Notes: generated from the letters alone by a model not told the origin. A stretch of 64,000 nt of DNA from Dermanyssus gallinae (GCA_003439945.1 QVRM01006468.1:99299-163298); one strand, 5' to 3'. Numbered from the stretch's first letter, positions 1 through 10,788 are shown. Translations and numbers: made by a program.

Positions 1-299
1 CCATCATCCTAAACGGATGGGCTAAAGACGGAAAGTTTGGTCTCAATGTCAATATACATTGAGCGCGCCATTGAGCCTGCGATATACAGATAAAGTGAAA
101 TGAATCGCGTTTAAGAGAGAAATGCACATACGGTAGCTGTAAATAAATCAATGACAATTATAATGACTTTGAGTTTTAATTCGTCATTTCAGTCATCATT
201 TCACCATTCACCTGCCTACCTAGAAAGCCCCACTTGGCAAACAATAAAGGTTCGATATATGATTTGAGTGATATCTGATTGATGCACGTGATAAGTGTG

Positions 300-1400
300 C
301 GTATACATAGCACTTTTTAAACCAGAGCCGCATAACACTGCAGCTAGTAATAATTACCTATATTGCACGTCCCCGTTTTTTATTTGCTTATGAGTTGAGC
401 AGCTTTACTCGGGACAGCCTCTGCTTCGTAAGTTCGATCTGTTCGGTCCTTTTCGGCATCCTTGGCTCGTGGCTCGTGTGAGCAGGCGTGTCGTCTTGCT
501 GCAATACGAACGCGTATAGGCCCAGGGGCCTCTTTATGAATGCAGGGCTGACCTTGCTGAGCTTCCGCAGTTGCGTTACGTTGAGCTTATACTAGATAAA
601 TTGCACGCTATATAAGGCCATTGGCGCAATTTTACTTACTCAAAGAAAGAAGCGCCGGCTTCTCAATCCAGATGCTGGATACTTGAGCTTTACGCGGCCG
701 TTTAGTTTTGTGACCCGCAAATGATTGACCGAATGAGAACAGAGAGAGAGCTCGATGTATGCAAAGTTATCTACGCATTCTATAGGCATGGAGTACAGCC
801 TCTACTCATCATGCGCTGCCAGATGGCCCACTCTCGTGATTAGATAGAAATGGCTTCGTGGCTTTGGTCTTTTAGATATCAATTTTAAAACAAACTTCTC
901 CCACGAATGTTTCCAATCACGCCAAACTCTGTTGAACTTGGAATCTGCTGGTTCCATACAAAACAAGGTCATCAGCATAGGGAAGGATCTCCGCCCACAC
1001 CGACTCGCGGTTTCTCACTACGCGACAAGGGAGATCACTCGATAGTACAGAAAACTCGATTGAGGTTATTACCATGTGCAACGCCAGTGGTTTGCATGAA
1101 GAGGGCTAGCTCGGCCACAGAAAACCCCGATGATGTTGGCACGCACTTCAGGTTCGGCCAGTTTGAATTGTAATTTATCCTATGGAAGCCCCGCCGAAGG
1201 CAGATAAGAAGCCCACATATACGGAGTATAAAAGCGGCTTTTCTTGTTGTGTTTTCGCCATATTCCAAACAATTTCCAGTAATATCTGGCAGAAGGTATA
1301 GGTTGACCTGTCGGGCCGGAATCCGTGCTGCTCCGTCGGGATGTTCCCACGAGGCTCAAGCAGACGCGAAAGACGGGCAATGAGTGTTGCTGAAAATAGC
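300..1400 (-). pseudogene. Decayed LINE N1 copy 1, reverse transcriptase and C-terminal part
   Basis: Reading the minus strand from about 1400 downward, different frames give consecutive pieces of one non-LTR reverse transcriptase. A finger/palm piece with HGFRPDRSTYTFCQ is followed near 960 by the catalytic box YADDLVLYGTSRFQVQQSLA. Near 600-480 comes a downstream piece (QLRKLSKVSPAFIKRPLGL) that parallels the better copy at 23.4-24.2 kb. Frameshifts and stops occur throughout, so this is a relic. The zinc-rich tail of the family is not visible below 300. The order of motifs is what is seen; membership in the N1 family is inferred from the parallel C-terminal segment. Confidence 0.6.
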
Positions 1401-1455
1401 TTTTAACAGCAAATCTTTTTGGCGATTCCTCGCCTCCAGCTGAGTTCACGTGGAT

Positions 1456-2310
1456 TTATTTTGCCCTTTGGGATAACTGATACCAACTCTTCCTGTCATC
1501 GGGAGTACGGATTAGCGACCGTAGCGTAGAGATTACAGTGTAGCATTTCGGTGCAATATATTCAAGAGAGGATTTCCGTTCCACATTTTTTTTATGCAGC
1601 ACCAGAATTAGACACTTTAACGACTGAGAGAATTCGACCGCTTCTACAAATAGCGGGGCGTCATAGGGAATGCGAAGTATCCTCTGGTACAGTCGAAATA
1701 ACACATGGCTAGTTTTAGTTGCATTGACAACTAAACCGAAGTAGATAGTAAAACCAGCAATAATTATTTCTACTTGGGTTAGCGAGTGCTGTACGACCTC
1801 GGCCACTTTAGAATGATCAATACGGAGCAGGCTCGTAGTTTTATCGATAACTATAAATACCTTACTGAAAGTCTTAGCCTGTAACTTCAAAAGGACGAAG
1901 GTAACGAGAACCAGAAATATACGTAGGACCTAAACCAGCCAACGGAAAAGAGTTGCTCAGATAGTTCAAATCCGTAGCCACGTCGAGGCAGACGCCTAGA
2001 CACCTTCTGTGCAACTTCTGCACAGTGTCAACAATCTCCTCCGCCAAGACGTCAGTCGAACGGCGCCTGCAAAAGCGAAATTGGTTATCGATACCCAAGG
2101 TTGACAGACTTATGGTGCCGATCCAGATGTGACAATAAATTAAGTAGTCCAACTGACCAGATATGCAGGGAAAAGCCAGGTCCGGTAGTCTCCCTGGCAT
2201 CTCCATAAGGCCGCTCAAATTCACCCGAATGTTCCGCATTAGTGACATGAGTAAACCACTTATGTCGTCACTGAGACGTAGCGAAGCTACAGTCTCGAAG
2301 TTCACAACTG
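1456..2310 (-). pseudogene. Decayed LINE reverse transcriptase fragment, R1/Jockey-like
   Basis: Two minus-strand frames carry reverse transcriptase signatures. One has a NQFRFCRRRSTDVL segment, corresponding to the QFGFR.GRST box, followed by LGVCLDVATDLNYLSNSF, corresponding to the LGVFLDVAGAFDN-type palm A motif. The next frame resumes with FGLVVNATKTSHVLF, the usual downstream 'GL.vn..KT' segment. The YADD box expected between them is missing or deleted. It sits upstream, in minus orientation, of N1 copy 1, but the RT boxes are repeated, so it is a separate insertion. Clade assignment is a judgement from motif style only. Confidence 0.55.
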
Positions 2311-2699
2311 CAAAATACGGTAAGGTTGGTCTGCAACATATTTAGCACTAAATACTATACAATCCGGCCGCCCACTGCCGACATAGGTGGCAAGTGCTGC
2401 AAAGTCTACACCTCTACTACCGGCACTGTCCATAATCTTTCAGAGCTGAGGCGTGTCCTTTCTCAACTTGTTAAATCGGTCTCTGCTGCAAAACGCCGAC
2501 CTAACCGCTGGGAGTGCGCCGAGAGAGCGTTCACGGCTAGACTATCAGTTTCCACAATGGCGCTTAATGCTAGGTCTACCTCTTGCTTTCATATAGCAAA
2601 TCTTCTGTTACCTTGGGGTTAACTTTTCGATGAAGGGCACAACCTTTGGACAACACATCGCCGAACGAACCCGAAAAAGTCGAGTCGCGATGTCTACAA

Positions 2700-3210
2700 T
2701 CGAAAAGCCCCAACAATTATCCCTGACCACACTAAAAGCACCTGCTAGCGGGTTGCGGACCGGCAGTGGAAATAATCAGAGTCAGGCTTAAGTCACCTAT
2801 TACAATGCCACTTCAACAATTTTTGTTGGAGTGGCAGGGAAAAGTGACCGAGGCCTCGGCTGAGGTAGCGCAGTTAGATGTGTACCTCACCAGGGAGCTT
2901 TGGGAGGGAATGGCATGCACTAGCCGGCACGTGTACACAAGGTACATTGTACATGGCTATCATCACTTGGTGTGTTCAACTCAAGGATTTCACCAAGTTG
3001 ACGATCAATGTCGTTGCCGGTTCTGCTCGCAGGTATGCGCTAAATACCACGCAGCGAGCTGCCAGTCGCAGCGGCGGTCTTTGCACTTTCTTGCCCGGTG
3101 GGACGGTCGCTAAAGTGTTAAAATTGTATATAATGATGATTGTATTGTATTTATGTACCATCCTGAAATGCAAAATTATTGCGAAATAAACAATATGTAT
3201 GTATGTAAAA
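2700..3210 (+). pseudogene. LINE N1 copy 2, zinc-rich C-terminus and 3' UTR
   Basis: An open frame to 3113 ends with the C-terminal domain typical of this window's N1 family. It contains ARYIVHGYHH-type sequence, then CRCRFCSQVCAKYHAASC, a Cys/His cluster. The following 100 bp of 3' UTR (from 'cccggtgggacggtcgct') ends in an A/T-rich tail with (TATG)n. The same sequence recurs at 26.12-26.33 kb, so the two copies belong to one subfamily. The element is 5'-truncated. It directly abuts copy 3, in the same orientation. Confidence 0.6.
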
Positions 3211-3815
3211 GCACGTTTTGACCTAAAAGTTGCTTCGGTGGCGGCCTACGGCATCCAGGTCATATGGGAACACCTCAGCCTATCACAGCTAGAAAAAATA
3301 GATAAGGTTAAGCCTACGTTTTTTAAGCTAGCCATTGGATTGCCACGAAATGCAAAAAAACCGTCTAGTTTACCTTATGACTTCTACTCAACCACTTGTA
3401 GAAGATCTAGTAACTAGATTCGGTCTCTCAGAAACCGCTGCTCTTATTTAGTTTAGAGAAAACTTCATGAGAAAGTTCGAGCAGTTCCCGGAAGCTTCTT
3501 TAATTCGCCAGCAATGGTCACACAGAACTGGCACAGACCACTACAACCCAACCGACATCTCGTGACCCGCTATTCACTTCACGGGTTTCACCATAAACTC
3601 TGTCATTGAAGAGGCTTCCACGATCCTGATGTCGGCTGTTTGTGCCGTTTATGTAACCAGCCGTGCCCTTTCTACCATCTCGATACCTGTCAGAGAGCTA
3701 TTTCTCTTACGCAATTAGCTCGATGATATTTTATTACTTATCTATAAACATGTGTTTTATTACAATGATCTATATATATATATACATACCATACATATGG
3801 TGCAATAAATAAATG
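3205..3815 (+). pseudogene. LINE N1 copy 3, C-terminal part
   Basis: The first frame reads AAYGIQVIWEHLSLSQLEK, matching the ASYGIQLVWAKLSSTQLGA segment of the 23.4-kb copy. Shifted frames then give the zinc-rich tail CLCRLCNQPCPFYHLDTCQ and LTQLAR. The 3' end runs into a short TA tract and 'gcaataaataaatgatgatac'. At least two frameshifts and one in-frame stop make it non-functional. Its start follows the tail of copy 2 directly, suggesting either head-to-tail insertion or insertion into the tail of the earlier copy. Confidence 0.6.
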
Positions 3816-3943
3816 ATGATACAGCAAATTTCCGCAGGTCAACCTTAGTCATTAATTTTTTTTTTTTATCAGTGGGATGCGATACAAAACAAATTGTGTG
3901 CATGTTAACGCCAGATCTAATGGTAGATTACTTTATTTGTTTT

Positions 3944-3945
<2 letters not shown>

Positions 3946-3976
<31 letters not shown>
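3946..3976. repeat. (AT)n microsatellite
   Basis: A pure AT dinucleotide tract of about 31 bp lies between N1 copy 3 and the candidate terminal host exon. Confidence 0.95.
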
Positions 3977-3979
<3 letters not shown>

Positions 3980-4056
3980 TTACGTATTGTCATAAAAATG
4001 GTAACTTTTCTTGAGTATAGGAGTTAGTAGATTGCGATACCCTAGTCTAGGTCGAA

Positions 4057-4228
4057 CTACGCGAGAATCCATTCTCCGGCTTCCATCGGAAACTGGGCGG
4101 CTTCCTCCTGAAGGAGGTTCAGGAGTTCTTTTACCATCTGCTTGTGGGCTTTTTCCTGAAGACCGAACTGGTTCACAATGTCGTCTGCCACGTCAATGGC
4201 AAATTTGTCATCTCTTTCCAGTGCCTTT
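4057..4228 (-). CDS. Candidate terminal coding exon of a host gene (family not recognised)
   Basis: The minus strand shows a pyrimidine-rich stretch and an AG at 4229-4230. It is followed by an open frame of about 57 codons ending in TAG at 4057-4059. The peptide is charged and helical-looking (for example FAIDVADDIVNQFGLQEK, then a leucine-rich stretch and EEAAQFPMEAGEWI). It is not low complexity and has normal mixed codon use, unlike the surrounding shadow frames. The exon begins with one nucleotide completing a codon. That fits the two-nucleotide overhang left by the upstream exon at 5248-5565, whose donor is CAG/GTGAGT. I do not recognise the family. Alternatives are a relic of an unknown transposon, or that another exon lies in between. 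Confidence 0.5.
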
Positions 4229-4995
4229 CTGCCCGTACACCGCAATAAAAAGAATTTGGATATATCAGTAGAGTCATGTTTATCACGTCATCTAGTCGGA
4301 CGGCACACATAACACGTCGTGCCGGTGTGCAAGAAGGTAAGGACGGAGTCTCTTCTTCTTTTAGCGCCCTAGGTTGTGTAATTCTAAGTGCTACGTAGGT
4401 AAGCTCTCATTATTCAATAATAGTGGACGGTAACGACAACGCGAAGACGACAGATGCAGTTGAACGCCATCGTGTCAAAAGGAAGTTAGCCCATTATTAC
4501 GAGCGTGAAATGCGTAAAATGTGGTTGTCAGAGTGTGCAAAATGCATGCAAGTATGCCTATTTCAGTAAATTGTATGCATGTATGGATTAGTGTATTGCA
4601 AAGGATTTTTTATTTTGTTTATTAAATAAAAGCCTAAAAAATCAAGAACCGAGCTGGACACCGACATGGGGGAGTCCGGACTACAAAAGTCCTAAACAGA
4701 CAAGACGTACAGCAGAAGATCACAGATATCGTGTGTATGAAACGTACCCCCAATACCATTATCACTGGCGGATCATGTTCATATTTGTGCCATCCGAGAA
4801 AACTAGTTAGGCTCTTCCCGTTGTCGCAAAATAAAGAAGAAGAAGACGGTAGGCAGGTTAAGGAAATGTGTACTATGATTACAGAAGCATACAGCCGGAA
4901 AACACCGACCCCATGCAAAAGCAGGACTTTCTCAAAGATGTTACATGGTTTCTAGTAAAATCATGCAAGCAGAACAACAAGTTGCAACTAATATA

Positions 4996-5056
<61 letters not shown>

Positions 5057-5247
5057 CGTTAGGCTATGACACTGACGACGCTATACCGGACAATAAAATG
5101 ACTTTTTTTTTGTATCATAGATACATTATTATAAATATAAATGATGGTCTATACGCTCGAATGTGAAGCACACAATGCAGAAACAACTTAATACAAAGCA
5201 GATACTATGGTGTGCTAGAGGAACAGGGAAACTTTGCTATGACTCAC
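4229..5247 (-). other. Candidate intron with a TA microsatellite
   Basis: If the exons at 5248-5565 and 4057-4228 are joined, this is the intervening intron. It has GTGAGT at its 5' side and AG at 4229-4230. It holds a TA tract at about 5000-5054. It also holds a 35-bp segment just before that tract which closely resembles sequence at about 7621-7655, so it contains at least one repeat fragment. No convincing internal exon was seen. Confidence 0.4.
5000..5054. repeat. (TA)n microsatellite
   Basis: A TA dinucleotide tract of about 55 bp, preceded by sequence related to about 7621-7655. Confidence 0.95.
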
Positions 5248-5565
5248 CTGACCAAGCTACCTAGATAGGTCGCGCGAAAGCGACCTTCTTCCTCGCGTTG
5301 TCGCGAGTATCGCTCAATGGATCCCCCAAGAGGCGTGGAGTCGCCGGATTGCCATTCGCAATCGCTTTCGAATTTCCACGGCGACGACGACGACAAAGAC
5401 AGTTGTGCTGCGTCGACGGTTTTTTCCGGTGTTGTTTGCGGCAGACCCGGCTGCGCTGGCGAGGCAGATTGAACTGAAAGGTCGCTTGCTGCGAACATTT
5501 CCCTGTAGCGGTTCCAATTTGGCCGATCTTTGAGGGATATGCGCCCGGCTGGCTTGTCATGACTA
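5248..5565 (-). CDS. Candidate internal coding exon of a host gene
   Basis: On the minus strand a C-rich tract (the G run at 5580-5592 on the plus strand) precedes an AG at 5566-5567. An open frame of 106 codons then runs to a strong donor, CAG/GTGAGT, at 5248/5247. The peptide contains RPNWNRYREMF, a Ser/Pro-rich linker and ends GRFRATYLGSLV. The F.A.YLGS pattern is how phosphotyrosine-binding (PTB) domains often begin, but too little follows to prove this. The exon leaves two nucleotides (AG) that are completed by the first base of the exon at 4228, so phases agree. Upstream exons would lie beyond the mariner at 5.79-7.11 kb, which would then be intronic. The acceptor is less certain than the donor. 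Confidence 0.5.
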
Positions 5566-5674
5566 CTGCGTTTGCCTAGTGGGGGGGGGGGGCGGTGGGG
5601 GGTAGACATGTATACACATATACACATGAATGTGGATGTATACTTATACGTATATATGCGGTATGTATGCATGT

Positions 5675-5735
5675 GTACATCAATGTACATAGATGTGGCA
5701 ATGCAAATTTGCCACATCTATGTACATTGATGTAC
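5675..5735. repeat. 27-bp perfect inverted repeat with 7-nt loop
   Basis: The left arm (5675-5701) and right arm (5709-5735) are exact reverse complements. Together they form a long AT/GT-rich hairpin around a TGCAAAT-like loop. It lies 50 bp from the left end of the mariner at 5789. Confidence 0.9.
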
Positions 5736-5788
5736 CCAGCACCCACAATCCAAATTTTTATTTTCTGTATAATACATTAGGTGGTATA

Positions 5789-7111
5789 CATATGCTGTTC
5801 AATCGTTATCGCGACTTTTGTGTTTTTTCAAAAATTATTCATTTATTCATGAATATCTATTTTGTCCCCTTTAAAGTAATCCCCATGAGATATTATACAC
5901 TTGTGCCAACGGTTTTTCCAATCTTCGAAGCACTTCAAAAAACCATTTTTTTTTATCTTGTTCAGCTTCTCCTTCGATGCCGTCTTTATCTCGTCAAGCG
6001 TAGCGTAACGTCGTCCTTTCATGGGCCTCTTCAGTTTAGGGAACAAGAAAAAGTCACAGGGGGCCAGATCTGGGGAATACGGTGGCTGCGGCATCATTAG
6101 TGTGTTGTTTTTGGCCAAAAACTCGCGCACAAGCAACGATGTGTGAGCAGGGGCGTTATCGTGGTACAAAAGCCAATTTTTGTTCTTCCACAAATCCGGG
6201 CGTTTCTGGCGGATTGCTTCGCGCAAATTGCGCATAACTTGCAGGTAATATTCCTTATTGACCGTTCTACCCTGTGGCAAGAACTCATGATGCACCACGC
6301 CCCTGCAATCGAAGAAAACTGTCAGCAAAACTTTCACATTCGACCGAACTTGGCGCGCTTTTTTCGGTCTTGGTTCGTGCGGCAGCTTCCATTGAGATGA
6401 TTGAGCTTTGGTTTCCACGTCATAACCATAAACCCACGATTCGTCACCAGTTATGACCCTCTGGAGCAAATTTGGGTCGTCGCAGACAGAGTCCAACATC
6501 TCATTAGCAATGTTCATGCGATGCTGTTTTTGGTCGCAATTGAGCAATTTTGGTACGAATTTCGCGGCGACCCGTCTCATGCTCAAATCATTGATAAAAA
6601 TCGAATGGCACGAGCCAATCGATATGTTTAGGTCCTCAGCAACTTCTCTAACGGTGATTCGACGATTGACCAATACCATTTTCTCCACTTCATTAATTTT
6701 TTCGTCTGTTGTTGAAGTGCTCGGGCGTCCGGCACGCTCTTCGTCGTTCACATCTTCTCGGCCTTCTGAGAACATTTTGTACCACCGATAAACGTTGCTT
6801 CGGTCCAAGGTAGCTTCTCCGTATGCCACAGTCAACATTCGGAATGCATCCGCGCACTTAATTTCGTTTTTCACACAAAATTTGATACAGGTTCTTTGAT
6901 CCATTTTTTTGAATAGGTAAAAATCGAAGACGATCCAAAACACGTGCAAGCAAAGCAGCTGTCAACAATTAAGTGAACATTCAAAATGGCCGAGCTTGTC
7001 GGCATAAGTGAGAGACATGAGTACCAACATAACGCCACAAAAAAAATCGAAATTCAAATATACGTAACCCGCGAAAATTCAAAGGTCGCGATAACGATTG
7101 AACACACCTCG
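5789..7111 (-). mobile_element. Mariner DNA transposon (irritans-like), full length
   Basis: The right end is a clean terminal repeat whose outward tip reads CGAGGTGTGTTCAATCG on the minus strand, flanked by TA at 7112-7113. The left end at 5789 shares GTTCAATCGTTATCGCGAC, but the outermost six or so bases differ; TA lies at 5787-5788. Length is about 1.32 kb, usual for mariner. It carries an uninterrupted transposase on the minus strand. The damaged left tip could impair mobility. It lies in what may be an intron of the minus-strand host gene. Confidence 0.85.
5843..6904 (-). CDS. Mariner transposase, intact reading frame
   Basis: The family catalyses cut-and-paste transposition into TA dinucleotides. 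The ATG chosen is at 6904 (MDQRTCIKFCVKNEIKC), because mariner transposases begin near this point; the frame stays open further upstream without support. The protein is about 353 residues, the normal size. It has the N-terminal helix-turn-helix region, GRPSTSTTDEKI, and the catalytic triad in GDESWVYGYD, YHDNAPAHTS and YSPDLAPCDFFLF. 34 residues separate the second and third aspartates (DD34D). No stop or frameshift is seen. The only visible defect of the element is in its left terminal repeat. Confidence 0.9.
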   Translation of the reverse strand: MDQRTCIKFCVKNEIKCADAFRMLTVAYGEATLDRSNVYRWYKMFSEGREDVNDEERAGRPSTSTTDEKINEVEKMVLVNRRITVREVAEDLNISIGSCHSIFINDLSMRRVAAKFVPKLLNCDQKQHRMNIANEMLDSVCDDPNLLQRVITGDESWVYGYDVETKAQSSQWKLPHEPRPKKARQVRSNVKVLLTVFFDCRGVVHHEFLPQGRTVNKEYYLQVMRNLREAIRQKRPDLWKNKNWLLYHDNAPAHTSLLVREFLAKNNTLMMPQPPYSPDLAPCDFFLFPKLKRPMKGRRYATLDEIKTASKEKLNKIKKNGFLKCFEDWKNRWHKCIISHGDYFKGDKIDIHE

Positions 7112-7180
7112 TATGTTACACATATCACAATAGATTGGCCAATTGGAGCCAATGTGCCTATTGGGCGCGTATTGTGACTG

Positions 7181-7438
7181 TCATGTGTCCGTATCAACGA
7201 GGCCAGGCCGACACCACTTCAGAAATGTACCTCGAACGGAGGCAGCGTTTCCACGTTGTATATCAAGATTCAGACGTTGCTTAAAAAAGGACGACGACCT
7301 GTTATCACCGGATGACAGGTTTAACAAGGTGCCGACTTTGCGAATTAGCTTCTTGGTCCGAACGCCAAGGGCACCCAGGGTTTCAAACGCGAGAGGGCAA
7401 AATTCGTGGGGATAGCCGATTGATGAGTATTTTCTCAA
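7181..7438 (-). pseudogene. LINE N2 C-terminal fragment, copy 1
   Basis: The frame FCPLAFETLGALG, then QRLNLDIQRGNAASVRGTF, matches the last part of the N2-type open reading frame seen at 57.3-57.6 kb (PVAIATMGVIGES, FLKEIGKR). In related LINE proteins the pattern 'F.P.A.ET.GALG' then 'QR....QRGNA' closes the protein. Only about 85 codons are left and the 5' part is missing. The mariner at 5789-7111 is inserted just downstream, so the LINE insertion is older. Confidence 0.5.
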
Positions 7439-7439
7439 C

Positions 7440-8055
7440 TTGTTAGTCTTCGCAAGGTGGTCTTAGAGCGGTCAAAAGAAGCAAAGTGGGCCAGCAATGT
7501 GGCACGCGGCAGCGGTTGTGCGTACAGCCGAAAAACAACTAGTAAAGATAGCCGAAAATCAGAGAGTAAAAATAGCCGATAAGCAAAGAGTAAAGATAGG
7601 TAGTCGATAAGCGAAGAGTCAAATTATGCAAGCCGAACAACGAGTTGCGACTAATCAATGTTTCTATGCCTCAGTTTAGCGCCAGCTGCAAGGACGCGAA
7701 CGACGATCTAGTGGCCCGTAAAGAAGCAATAAACGTGGATATAATTCTAGTGCAGAACGTGCACCGTTCCGTGGTCAGTAGGAACGCTTATTTGTACCTC
7801 GAAAAAAAGTTCCGCAGGTAACCGAGTTAGGTGAATACATCATCTGTTAGAAAGTCGCAGTCTGTTAGAATTAAAATAGGCACCCCGAAAGTCGACTGGG
7901 AAGCGCAGGGGCCTTGCTGCTGTGTCCTACGGCAAGCCTCACCACTGGTCGAACAGAACAGGAGGTCGAGCACTATATAATCAGCTACTGACCAAGACAC
8001 TTAAATTCTGTTCGGCAGGAAAAATAGATCAAAGAATGCAGCTAGATCAAGGCCT
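7440..8055. other. Unassigned; short degenerate tandem repeat at about 7530-7620
   Basis: About 7530-7620 holds three to four imperfect copies of a roughly 25-bp unit built around AGTAAAGATAGCCGA. About 7621-7655 resembles 4955-4990. Otherwise no coding or structural signal was seen. Confidence 0.5.
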
Positions 8056-8376
8056 GGTAGCGGCGTGGTCTAGTGGGGGACTAGTGCGTTAGTTAGTCAT
8101 GGTTGTCATCTACCGGGGTGTCGCCGGTTCGATTCCTGTTGTTGGTCGAATGTTCTCTCTGACGATGCTCAATGAGAATAGATGATAAACTAACTATACC
8201 GCTGAGAGTCAGCGGCCATGCTGCCACAAGGACTGTCGGGGAAACCCTAGATACCTTAACATGTCCGGCCCTCGGTGCATTGAAGATATACCTCAGGTTA
8301 AGTTCCAAGTTTCCGTAGAGGACGGAGAATAGTCTAGACTTGAAAAACGCCTCCTTAAAAAATGTTTTAGTTCTAG
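8056..8376 (+). mobile_element. tRNA-derived SINE, family B, copy 1
   Basis: A tRNA-like head with an A-box-like GTGGTCTAGTGGGGG and a B box GGTTCGATTCC is followed by a body of about 240 bp. The same body occurs at 42761-43072 (plus) and as a reverse complement at about 12530-12745. Shared body landmarks are ACCGCTGAGAGTCAGCGGCC and a tail around CTCCTTAAAAA. A polymerase III promoter is inferred from the boxes. No clear target duplication was found for this copy. Confidence 0.75.
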
Positions 8377-8984
8377 GTCAAACCCTGTGACTAGGCGAAG
8401 GAGCCTTACGCGTCTGAGACAAGCTGAGATGAGACCGCTACACGCAGCATTGAGATCTTTCTATCGCCGAGTACTACGAGAAGGCAGTGGGTCGAGCGCC
8501 TAGGGGAGACACGACCGCTCTTGAAGACGTAGCGGAAACCCTGCATCTGGATCCGCAATACCTCACAAATACGGTCCAGTAGACAGCGAGCGCCTTTACA
8601 CCCACTTCCGAACCATCCTTAGCAGGCCTGGCGCAATCCTAAAGACCCTGGCGACACTCACAGTGGACAGGACATCGGATAAGGACAAGTTGTGAGGAGC
8701 CCGGCTAGCGAAGTACATGATCATGCAGGAAGTGGTAGGGGCTAAGCTCTCGAGAATGATAGCGCCCGCCCGGATTGTAACGAACACCTGCAACAGGCAG
8801 CAGCCGTGGCGGCCTAGAGGACAGACAGCCTTTTTCCGTAGATGCCTTCATACCGAAAAACACCTGCATGCAGCGTGAAGACAGTGCAGCACATTCCTTA
8901 TTTCAAAGACAAAGAAACACTTACTGGACTTCGTCCCTGACAAGACATTGTCAAAAAGGACTGCGCGTTTTATTTGCTAGCAAG
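8377..8984 (+). other. Unassigned, possibly decayed LINE coding sequence
   Basis: The stretch has patchy open frames on both strands and lies directly before an RT fragment, so it may be its upstream part. No recognisable motif supports that. Confidence 0.25.
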
Positions 8985-9290
8985 CCGCCTTCTTTCATTG
9001 TTTATATTTAGATTTTTCAAAAGCATTTCACGAAGTGGACCATACACGGATGTTACAAAAATAAAAATGAATTGACATTGATTCGCACTTTGTCAATGGG
9101 TGTCAGCATACCTTACCGGGCGAACATTTACCGTGAAAATCGGCAACGTGACTCCCTTCATTGATCATTTGCGGCAATACAAACCTTGCACAAACGAGGT
9201 GATCTTTCACTGTATAAAATTATGTGTTGTCTCGGGACTGACAAAACCATGTTTAAATATGTAGATAATAGACTACGAAATGAAGTAAAT
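8985..9290 (+). pseudogene. Short decayed LINE reverse transcriptase fragment
   Basis: One frame gives FIFRFF/LYLDFSKAFHEVDHTRML, which matches the LDFSKAFD.VDH palm A motif of Jockey/CR1-type reverse transcriptases. A frameshifted continuation runs towards 9270. Nothing else of the enzyme is recognisable. A Tc1-like element lies just downstream. Confidence 0.5.
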
Positions 9291-9343
9291 GGTTTTTTGG
9301 TCGGCCGTTTGACGTAATTTGTTAATCACAAAAATACACTCCC

Positions 9344-9346
<3 letters not shown>

Positions 9347-9412
<66 letters not shown>
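9347..9412. repeat. (TA)n microsatellite left of the Tc1-like element
   Basis: TA tract of about 65 bp with one phase break, immediately bordering the left end of the transposon. Confidence 0.95.
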
Positions 9413-9413
<1 letters not shown>

Positions 9414-10788
9414 GTGCGTTGCAAAAAAAATAGCAATTCATGTTTTTTGGTCATAATTTTGGCTTGATTTATTTGATTGGCTTGAAATGTTAAGGGCATG
9501 ATGTACATAACGAACCACGAGTGTGGTGTCAATCTCACAATCGGTTCATACAAAAATAAAAAAGTGTGAAAAAACATTTAGCAACAATAACATGCTAACA
9601 ACACAGCTCTTGTTTGTAAGAGATAGTCGATACTACAGCTAATATACGATCCCGGGGATCAAATGTCAGGAATATTGTCTATCTAAATCAATCGTTTTAT
9701 AGCTGCAAGATATTCTACAGCTTAATCGTTGTCGTAACGATAAAGCTTATGTTTAAACCATGGGTCGCACAAATGATCTCTTGGATAACGAAAAGACAAG
9801 AATTGAGGTATATGCTGAGCTCGGTCATACAGTAACTGCTATAGCAATCAGATTAGGACGGCATAAGAGCACCATTAGCAGGTTCTTACACCCTGGAGTG
9901 AGCCAAAGGTGCATACTTAACAGTGGGCGTAAGCCAGTTTTGACTATTCGAGATCGGCGTAGGATCATACAGTTGGCTATTCATGATCAAATGTCTTCTT
10001 CCAGGATCAGGACCACTCTGGGAGTGCCAGTGCACCGATCCACAGTGTACCGAGTGTTAAGTTCTGACAAAAACGTGCGATATGCGAAAAGGAAGCTTAT
10101 GCCGCGACTGCAACCGAAGCACATTGTCGCACGGCGTGAATTTTCGCATAAATACCAAACATGGAATAACGAGTGGAAAAATTATCGTCTTCTCGGATGA
10201 AAATAAATTTAATCTCGATGGCCCTGACGGCTGTCAGTACTATTGGCATGACTTACGGAAGGAACCGAAATGGTTCTCGAAACGTGTGGCCGGTGGTGGT
10301 TCTGTGAAATATTGGGGCGCTTTTGGATATAATGGGAAGTCTGATCTAGTGGCGATTCAAGGTCGAAACAATTACGACAAGTGCCAGCGTATCGTCGGTT
10401 CCCAGTTAGAAGCCCATTCCAGAAGAATTGGGGGACCTGACGCAGTTTTTCAACCAGACAACGCCACGTTTCATACCTCGGCTAGCACTAAAGCCTTTTT
10501 TTCAAGAACAAGGAGTGCCACTTTTTGACTGTCCTGCATTGAGTCCAGACCTGAATCCCATCGAAAATCTTTGGGGACATTTGGTGAAGCAGATTTAAGC
10601 AAATGGTCGACAACAAGCATGGACTGACATTCCACTTTCGTACAGCTCATTAACTCCATGAATGACCGAATTTACGATTTGATTCGGAAGGAGAAAAAAC
10701 AGTTTCTAGATTAGAATACGTTGTATCAAATAAGTCATACAGCCCTGCTAAGAATAGAATATTCCGTAAGACGTTATTGTTGCTGCAC

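Noticed and set aside
4868..5166. Frames with long Tyr-Ile repeats at TA tracts (also near 9.4, 10.8, 22.9, 25.5, 31.2, 31.8, 55.9, 60.6 and 62.1 kb)
   Set aside because: Direct translations of (TA)n; they have no protein-like flanks and appear on both strands.
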